Assembly: GCA_900316525.1 (NCBI GenBank)
Contig: ONDF01000004.1
Location: 53,892-117,891, forward strand
DNA length: 64,000 nt
DNA from: an uncultured Bacteroidales bacterium
GTDB lineage: Bacteria; Bacteroidota; Bacteroidia; Bacteroidales; UBA932
Reading direction: 5' to 3'
Position 1 is the first letter of the stretch. Every line of letters begins with the position of its first letter. The translations under genes and the position numbers were made by a program. Shown here in pieces: positions 58,780 through 64,000 of the stretch. The notes under the pieces are model-generated. The model worked only from the letters and a program-made list of their open reading frames with translations. It searched no databases and had not been told where the DNA came from.

Positions 58780-59826
58780 ATGAAAAAGACTATCGTTTTA
58801 TTGGCGGCCCTCGTGTCCGCGCTCGGTTTCTCCGCTTTCGCGCAGGAGAACCAGAAACCCGAATACGGCTACAAGGTGTCCGATTTCGTGAGCAAGCCCA
58901 AGTTTGGCGCCTACATCATCGGCGGCTACAAGTACAGCGACCAGGAAGGCGCCCATGGCGGCCCCGGCTTCAACTGCCGCCTGATCCGTCTGTATGTGGA
59001 CGGCAGCATCTTCAACGACTTCAAATACCGCATCCAGCTCCAGGTCAATGGCTCCAGCCCGCACACGAAGGATTTCTACGTGGAGTGGGCCAAGTACAAG
59101 GAGTTCTCCGTGAAGATCGGCCAGTTCAAGCGCGCTTTCACCTTCGAGAACCCGATGAACCCCTGGGACGTGGGCGTGGGTGACTACTCCTTCCTGGTCC
59201 AGAAGATGTCCGGCATGGGCGACCGTCTCGGCGAAGCCAACATGGGCGGCCGCGACCAGGGTATCCAGGTCCAGGGCGACCTGATCCCGATGGCCGATGA
59301 CCAGTACCGCCTGCTCCACTATCAGCTGGGCGTGTACAACGGCCAGGGCATCAATCTGGCCGACGCCAACAAGTCGAAGGACATCATCGGCACGCTCCAG
59401 ATCCAGCCTGTCAAGGGCCTGTATCTCGGCGCTTTCGGCTGGAAGGGCGACTGGGTGAACGGCAAGGGCGAGACCCTCAAGCGCGAGCGCTTCAGCGCCG
59501 GCCTCAAGTATGATGTCAACAACTGGACGGTCCGCGCCGAGTATGCGACGGCCCTCGCCGGCGAGAAGGAGCAGAGCGGCGCCGCCGACGCCCTGTACGT
59601 CACGGTGGGCGTCCCCGTGGTCGACTGGTTCAAGGTGTACGCCAAGTGGGACGAGTTCCGCGCCAACGGCAAGTCCGACTCCAGCCACGACATGTATTCC
59701 GCCTGCCTGAACTTCCGGCTCCACAAGAACCTGAACTTCCAGCTGGAGTACCGTCATCATAGCAACAAGCTCCTGCCCAAGCCGCAGTACAACGAGCTCT
59801 GGTTCTTGTCCTACATCCGTTTCTAA
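58780..59826 (+). CDS. OprO/OprP-like porin
   Basis: A 348-residue outer membrane beta-barrel protein. Signal peptide MKKTIVLLAALVSALGFSAF ends at AFAQ; alternating hydrophobic strands follow, with VKIGQFKRAFTFENPMNPWD near residue 110 typical of phosphate-selective porin O/P-type proteins. The last residue is Phe (SYIRF), as Bam substrates require. It probably forms an outer membrane channel for the DASS substrate. It is followed by a second porin-like gene after 36 bases. Confidence 0.83.
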   Translation: MKKTIVLLAALVSALGFSAFAQENQKPEYGYKVSDFVSKPKFGAYIIGGYKYSDQEGAHGGPGFNCRLIRLYVDGSIFNDFKYRIQLQVNGSSPHTKDFYVEWAKYKEFSVKIGQFKRAFTFENPMNPWDVGVGDYSFLVQKMSGMGDRLGEANMGGRDQGIQVQGDLIPMADDQYRLLHYQLGVYNGQGINLADANKSKDIIGTLQIQPVKGLYLGAFGWKGDWVNGKGETLKRERFSAGLKYDVNNWTVRAEYATALAGEKEQSGAADALYVTVGVPVVDWFKVYAKWDEFRANGKSDSSHDMYSACLNFRLHKNLNFQLEYRHHSNKLLPKPQYNELWFLSYIRF

Positions 59827-59862
59827 CGGTCCTTCCGATCCGACCCTCGTCCAAACCGTCTT

Positions 59863-61245
59863 ATGAAAAAGATCCTTCTTTCGCTGCTGGCGGCCCTTTC
59901 TGCCCTGGGCCCGGGCCTCGTGTGCTCGGCGCAGGAAGAGACTCCGGCCAAAGTGAAGGTCTACGGTTTCATCCGCAACTACATGGTGTTCGACACGCAT
60001 GAGGTGAGCGCGGGAACCCAGGACCTGTATTTCTACATGCCCAAGGACCGCAAGATGGTGGACGGGGTGGACCAGAACGCCAATCCTTCCTTCCGGATGC
60101 TGGCCCTGACCACCCGGCTGGGACTCAACATCGGGGGGTACCGGATCGGCGAGCTCAAGGCGACCGGCAACATCGAAGCGGACTTCTACTGCATGAACGG
60201 CTCCCTGGCCACGCTCCGGCTGCGGCATGCCTACATGGGCCTGCTGTGGGACAACCTGGTGCTGGGCGACCTGCTGGTCAACATCGGCCAGACCTGGCAT
60301 CCGATGGCGGCGGACATGCCGCACGTCACCAACCTGGAAACCGGCGCCCCGTTCAATCCGTTCAACCGCAGCCCGCAGGTGATGTTCCACTGGACCGTGG
60401 GCAAGTTCACCTGGACCGGCGGCATCCTGTATCCGATGCAGTACCTGCCGGTGGGACCGACCCTTTCCACCGGCCCGGCATGGAACTCCTTTACGGAACA
60501 GTACGAACCCACGACCACCTACGGCACGGCCAAGAGCGCCGAATTCAACAAGTACGGCATGATTCCGGAGGTCTATCTGGGCGTTTCGTTCCAGAGCGGC
60601 GGTTTCCTGGGCAGGGCGGGCGCCAACTTCTTCTCCAGCATGCCGCGCTGGCAGGCTCCGGCCATCACGATCGTGGACGAGGCGACGAAGGAACTGTCTT
60701 TCGATTACGACCATACGTCGATGCTGAAGGCGCGCCTGTACGCCATCTCCCCGTTCATCTTCCTGCAGTTTACCAAGGGAAGTTTCCAGCTCAAGGCCAA
60801 GAGCGTCCTGGCGCAGTCCGGCGAGCACATGAACCTGCTTTCGGGCTATGCCGGCACCTACAACTGGAGCAAGCACGCCCTGGAGTACACGCCGATGCAG
60901 GACTGGGCCTCGTTCCTCTCCTTCCAGACGGGCCGCAAGTTCCAGTTCCTGTGCATGCTGGGCTATATGCAGCAGCTGGGCACCACCAAGTCGGTGTTCG
61001 CCTATCGGGCCAACGACCGGCTGAACACCCTGTGGCTGAACACGTCCGCGGACAGCAAGATCCAGCGCGCCTTCCGCGCGACGCCCACCCTGGCCTACAA
61101 CCTGGGCAAACTCACCTTCTCCCTGGAGTACAACTGCACCGGGGCCTGGTTCGGCGAAGGCGACCGCAACCGCGGCGGCCTGTATGACACCGGCCACTGG
61201 GTCCTGAACCACCGCGTCGAGCAGATGATAAAGTTTAGTTTCTAA
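59863..61245 (+). CDS. outer membrane beta-barrel protein (porin-like)
   Basis: A 460-residue protein with signal peptide ending VCSAQ, many amphipathic strands and a C-terminal Phe (IKFSF). The N-terminal strand AKVKVYGFIRNYMVFDTHE is porin-like. No specific family is recognised with confidence. It sits last in the M49-like/DASS/porin unit and probably helps import the same substrate or forms a second channel. A hairpin terminator follows. Confidence 0.72.
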   Translation: MKKILLSLLAALSALGPGLVCSAQEETPAKVKVYGFIRNYMVFDTHEVSAGTQDLYFYMPKDRKMVDGVDQNANPSFRMLALTTRLGLNIGGYRIGELKATGNIEADFYCMNGSLATLRLRHAYMGLLWDNLVLGDLLVNIGQTWHPMAADMPHVTNLETGAPFNPFNRSPQVMFHWTVGKFTWTGGILYPMQYLPVGPTLSTGPAWNSFTEQYEPTTTYGTAKSAEFNKYGMIPEVYLGVSFQSGGFLGRAGANFFSSMPRWQAPAITIVDEATKELSFDYDHTSMLKARLYAISPFIFLQFTKGSFQLKAKSVLAQSGEHMNLLSGYAGTYNWSKHALEYTPMQDWASFLSFQTGRKFQFLCMLGYMQQLGTTKSVFAYRANDRLNTLWLNTSADSKIQRAFRATPTLAYNLGKLTFSLEYNCTGAWFGEGDRNRGGLYDTGHWVLNHRVEQMIKFSF

Positions 61246-61262
61246 ACCGACCTTGCACAAAC

Positions 61263-61294
61263 AAAAAAAGGCCCGCCGTCCGGCGAGCCTTTTT
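61263..61294. terminator. bidirectional terminator between converging genes
   Basis: AAAAAGGC and GCCTTTTT flank a CGCCG/CGGCG core. A-runs and T-runs on both sides suit termination from the porin-like gene and from the opposite M23 gene. Confidence 0.75.
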
Positions 61295-61298
61295 CCGT

Positions 61299-62339
61299 TT
61301 AGCGGACCCGTAACCTCCGTCCGATCTGGAGCGTGGTGGTTTCCTTGATGCCGTTCAGGCGGCAGAGAGCCTTGACGGTGGTCCCGTTCTTCCGGGCAAT
61401 CTTGCCCAGGGTGTCGCCGGAGCGGACCGTGTAGTACTTGACGGCGGCGCGTTCGGCGGCGGCGCGGGCCTCGGCCTCCTTCTTGGCCTGCTGCTCGGCG
61501 AGCAGGCGCTCCTCTTCGTCGGTCCGGTAGATCTCGTCCTCGTCGTCGACGGACTGGACGTACCGGCTGTTCGGGTTGAAGTACCAGCTGCGGAAGGTCA
61601 GCAGGCGGTGCCGCAGGGTGCCGGACTCGAAGTCGATGAGCCAGGTGGGGTCGAAGGCGTAGCCCTGGTAGCGGGTCTCGAAGTGCAGGTGCGGGCCGCT
61701 GGAGCGGCCGGTGGAGCCGCCCAGGCCGATGACGTCGCCGGCGTTCACCCAGTCGCCCGGTTCCTTGTCGCGGCGGGAGAGATGGCCGTAGAAGGTCTCC
61801 AGGCCGTTCGCGTGCCGGATGATGATCAGGTTGCCGTAGCCGCCCACATAGTCGGACACGCGGACCTTGCCGTCAAAGGCGGCATACACCGGCGTGCCGG
61901 TGGGGTAGGGCAGGTCGACGCCCTGGTGCCGGCGGCCGTGCCGGTAGCCGAACTTCGAGAACACGCGGGTCTTGTTCGGGCAGCAGTAGGAGTCCAGCGT
62001 GTCCACGATCCACAGGGAGAAGCGGTCCGGAAGGGGCTTCTCGTCATGGTAGGGGTTCACGCTCCGGGTGTCCCAGTGCTCCGTGAAGACCTTGTCGTCC
62101 TGGATGGCCTTGGGGTCCTTGACATAGCGGTAGGTGCCGTTGTTGTACAAGACCACCTTCACGGCGGAGTTACCGGTGTCCAACGTGTCGGCATAGGGCG
62201 TGGCGGTGCTGCGGGAGGAACTGACGCTCATCCGCCCGTACTGATGACGGAGCGAATCGGCGGTATGGTCCTCCTGCGCAAACAGGGCAAAACTGGCGGA
62301 AAGGGATAGGCAGGTTGTCAGTAACGTCTTGAAGTTCAT
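61299..62339 (-). CDS. M23 family metallopeptidase with C-terminal LysM
   Basis: A 346-residue secreted peptidoglycan endopeptidase. Signal peptide (MNFKTLLTTCLSLSASFALF) is followed by an M23 domain with zinc ligands in RRHQGVDLPY (H-x3-D, near residue 137) and SGPHLHFETRYQG (HxH, near 218). A Lys/Glu/Ala-rich linker leads to a C-terminal LysM, KYYTVRSGDTLGKIARKNGT. It likely cleaves cross-bridges in cell wall growth. It lies four bases after the phosphohexomutase gene on the same strand. Confidence 0.9.
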   Translation of the reverse strand: MNFKTLLTTCLSLSASFALFAQEDHTADSLRHQYGRMSVSSSRSTATPYADTLDTGNSAVKVVLYNNGTYRYVKDPKAIQDDKVFTEHWDTRSVNPYHDEKPLPDRFSLWIVDTLDSYCCPNKTRVFSKFGYRHGRRHQGVDLPYPTGTPVYAAFDGKVRVSDYVGGYGNLIIIRHANGLETFYGHLSRRDKEPGDWVNAGDVIGLGGSTGRSSGPHLHFETRYQGYAFDPTWLIDFESGTLRHRLLTFRSWYFNPNSRYVQSVDDEDEIYRTDEEERLLAEQQAKKEAEARAAAERAAVKYYTVRSGDTLGKIARKNGTTVKALCRLNGIKETTTLQIGRRLRVR

Positions 62340-62343
62340 CTAT

Positions 62344-63708
62344 TTAGCGGATTGCGCCGAAGCGGGTCTTCAGCAGATCGTCGACCTCGGCGATCTTTTG
62401 CTTCAGCAGTTCGTCGGAAGTCGCTTCGCACAGGAAGCGCAGGTAGGGTTCGGTGTTGGAGGGACGGATGTTCAGCCACCAGTCGGGGAATTCGATGCGG
62501 TAGCCGTCGAAGTCCATGAACGCGGTCGCCTTCTCCTGGGCCATGAAGTGCTCCTTGACGGCGTCCATCGCGCCCTTCTTGTCCTCGATGCGGTAGTTGA
62601 TCTCGCCGGAGTTCTTGTAGCGGACGATCTCGGCGATGGCCTGGCTGAGGGTCTTGCCTTCCTTCTTGAGGTCCGCGACGATGTTGAGGACGATCAGGGA
62701 GGCCAGGAGGCCGCTGTCGCTGTAGAAGAAGTCGCGGAAGTAGAAGTGTCCGGCCAGCTCGCCGCCCCAGATGCCGTCGATCTCGCGGAGCTTCGCGGCG
62801 GCGAAGGCGCGGCCCACCTTCCAGGTGTACATCTTGCAGCCCATGGGCTCGAGGTATTCGCCCACGGCCTTGGAGGAGCGGATGTCCTGCAGGACGGTGC
62901 CCTTGAGGCCGCGCTCGTTCACATAGTAGCGGCCCATCAGGGCGATGAGGAGGTCGGGGGAGATGAAGCTGCCCTTCTCGTCCACGAAGACCACGCGGTC
63001 CGCGTCGCCGTCGTAGATGACGCCGGCGTCGGCCTTCACTTCCCGGACGAGGTTCTCGAGGGGAACCACGTTCGCCTCGATGAGCGGGTTGGGCTCATGG
63101 TTCGGGAAGCGGCCGTCCATCGTGTCGAACAGGTAGTGGACGTTCCCGCCGGTGCCGAAGATCTCCTTCGCGAAGAGGTTGGACATGCCGTTCGAGAGGT
63201 CCATGGCGATGGTGATGCCGGAGAGGTCCTTCTTGAATTTGCGCATGAAGGCGAGGTAGTCGGCGAGGATCTCCTTCTGATAGACCTTGCCGCGGACTTC
63301 CGCCACCGGGGTGGGGACGCCTTCGTCGATCCAGGCCTTGATATCCTTCAGGCCGGCGTCGTAGCCGATGGCCTGGGCGTCGGTGGTGGACACCTTCATG
63401 CCGTTGTAGGGGGCGGCGTTGTGCGAGGCCGTGATCTGGACGGAGGCCTTGAAGCCGTAGTTCGCCGTGCCGAAATAGACCATGGGCGTGGAGCTCAGGC
63501 CGATGTCGTAGACGTCGGCGCCGGCGTCGTTGATGCCCTGGACGACGGCATCATGCACCTCCGGCGAGGAGACGCGGCAGTCGCGGCCCACCAGGACCTT
63601 GTCGGCCTGCAGCAGCCGGGGAATGAAATAACCGATCTTGTAGGCGGTCTCCCGGTCCCAGTCCTTGCCGTAGATGCCGCGGATGTCATATGCGTGAAAA
63701 GCTCCCAT
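62344..63708 (-). CDS. phosphomannomutase/phosphoglucomutase
   Basis: A 454-residue alpha-D-phosphohexomutase. The phosphoserine loop is ITASHNAAPYNG near residue 92-103, the metal loop is IYDGDADRVVF near 232-242 and the sugar-binding loop is GGELAGHFYFRD near 316-327. It converts mannose-6-P or glucose-6-P to the 1-phosphates used for nucleotide-sugar and capsule supply. Either ManB or Pgm specificity is possible. It starts in the gap behind the deformylase gene. Confidence 0.9.
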   Translation of the reverse strand: MGAFHAYDIRGIYGKDWDRETAYKIGYFIPRLLQADKVLVGRDCRVSSPEVHDAVVQGINDAGADVYDIGLSSTPMVYFGTANYGFKASVQITASHNAAPYNGMKVSTTDAQAIGYDAGLKDIKAWIDEGVPTPVAEVRGKVYQKEILADYLAFMRKFKKDLSGITIAMDLSNGMSNLFAKEIFGTGGNVHYLFDTMDGRFPNHEPNPLIEANVVPLENLVREVKADAGVIYDGDADRVVFVDEKGSFISPDLLIALMGRYYVNERGLKGTVLQDIRSSKAVGEYLEPMGCKMYTWKVGRAFAAAKLREIDGIWGGELAGHFYFRDFFYSDSGLLASLIVLNIVADLKKEGKTLSQAIAEIVRYKNSGEINYRIEDKKGAMDAVKEHFMAQEKATAFMDFDGYRIEFPDWWLNIRPSNTEPYLRFLCEATSDELLKQKIAEVDDLLKTRFGAIR

Positions 63709-63727
63709 GGTATTGTAGTTTTAAATG

Positions 63728-64000
63728 TTATTTCAGCTTGCTGTTGTAGTGCGGATGGACCTTCCCCTTGGCGATGTTCTGCAGCTTGGAGGCGATCATC
63801 TTCCGGCGGATCGGGGGGACGTTGTCCGTGAAAAGGTTCCCGTCCAGGTGCGACAGTTCGTGCTGGACCATCCGGGCGGCAAAATTGTCGAAAGTCTCCG
63901 TAACTTCCCGGAGGGATTCGTCGAAGTAGCGGACGGTAATCCGCTCGGGGCGGACGACGTCTGCGTAGATCCCGGGGATGCTGAGGCAGCCCTCGGAATA
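63728..64000 (-). CDS. def: peptide deformylase, 3' part (cut by window end)
   Basis: The last 90 codons are inside the window; the 5' part lies beyond base 64000. The frame starts YSEGCLSIPGIYADVVRPER, with the EGCLS motif carrying the metal cysteine, and continues to QHELSHLDGNLF, the HExxH zinc motif. The stop TAA is 63728-63730. It removes the formyl group from new proteins. The upstream partner gene cannot be seen. Confidence 0.93.
   Translation of the reverse strand, partial: YSEGCLSIPGIYADVVRPERITVRYFDESLREVTETFDNFAARMVQHELSHLDGNLFTDNVPPIRRKMIASKLQNIAKGKVHPHYNSKLK

Noticed and set aside
58798..61260. 820-codon minus-strand open frame opposite the two porin-like genes
   Set aside because: The opposite strand carries proteins with signal peptides and terminal Phe; this frame has no recognisable domain and is a shadow.

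Overview
The window is chromosomal DNA from a GC-rich member of the Bacteroidales. The evidence is the Bacteroidota promoter element TAnnTTTG ahead of many genes, a BamA/Skp/BamD envelope set, a NigD-like lipoprotein, a UpxY/NusG-like antiterminator, Wza/Wzc capsule export and an Rpb6-type omega subunit. Genus cannot be set from the sequence alone. Shine-Dalgarno sites are largely absent, as is usual in this phylum, so starts were chosen from family alignment, ATGA overlaps and promoter position.

Region 1 (1-24756, + strand) is a capsule or exopolysaccharide locus. It holds glycosyltransferases (five GT-A or GT-B type and one membrane GT-C-like protein), three NodB-type deacetylases, several left-handed beta-helix (LbH) and membrane acyltransferases, an FkbH-like protein, an acyl carrier protein and a KAS III-like enzyme. 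It also holds WecB and WecC for the UDP-ManNAc to UDP-ManNAcA branch, a WlbA-like dehydrogenase, Wza and a BY-kinase Wzc with a Gly-Tyr tail. Genes overlap by 1-4 bases or lie a few bases apart, as in one long operon. No flippase is seen, so the locus probably continues upstream of base 1. The antiterminator homologue (24753-25226) is at the far end on the opposite strand, divergent from an AraC regulator.

Region 2 (25268-39065) holds AraC, an LEA14-like lipoprotein, a SPOR protein, RpoN, the miaB-glpK-glpF unit, upp, radC, an OadA/PycB-like carboxyltransferase, an esterase, an azoreductase and tRNA-His. It also carries the most unusual feature of the window: a REP-associated tyrosine transposase (RAYT, 32651-33613) flanked on both sides by triplets of TGTGTA...TACACA palindromes spaced 50-51 bp apart in the same orientation. 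A related composite array lies directly behind rpoN. A second palindrome family with fixed ends (GTCATT...AATCT) and a variable stem occurs beside these arrays and at other gene ends, and is present in frame inside wecB and recN.

Region 3 (39126-54112) is housekeeping and envelope: a NigD-like lipoprotein, a Fur-family regulator, RecN, omega, BamD, TrxB, a LysM/periplasmic-binding fusion, a glycosyltransferase, Skp-like proteins, PdxJ, NadK, UppS and BamA.

Region 4 (54252-64000) holds GdhA, an M49-like lipoprotein without the zinc motif, a DASS carboxylate transporter with two porin-like proteins, an M23/LysM endopeptidase, a phosphohexomutase and the 3' part of peptide deformylase. The phosphohexomutase, UppS, Wza/Wzc and the capsule enzymes together link sugar-phosphate supply, lipid carrier and export.
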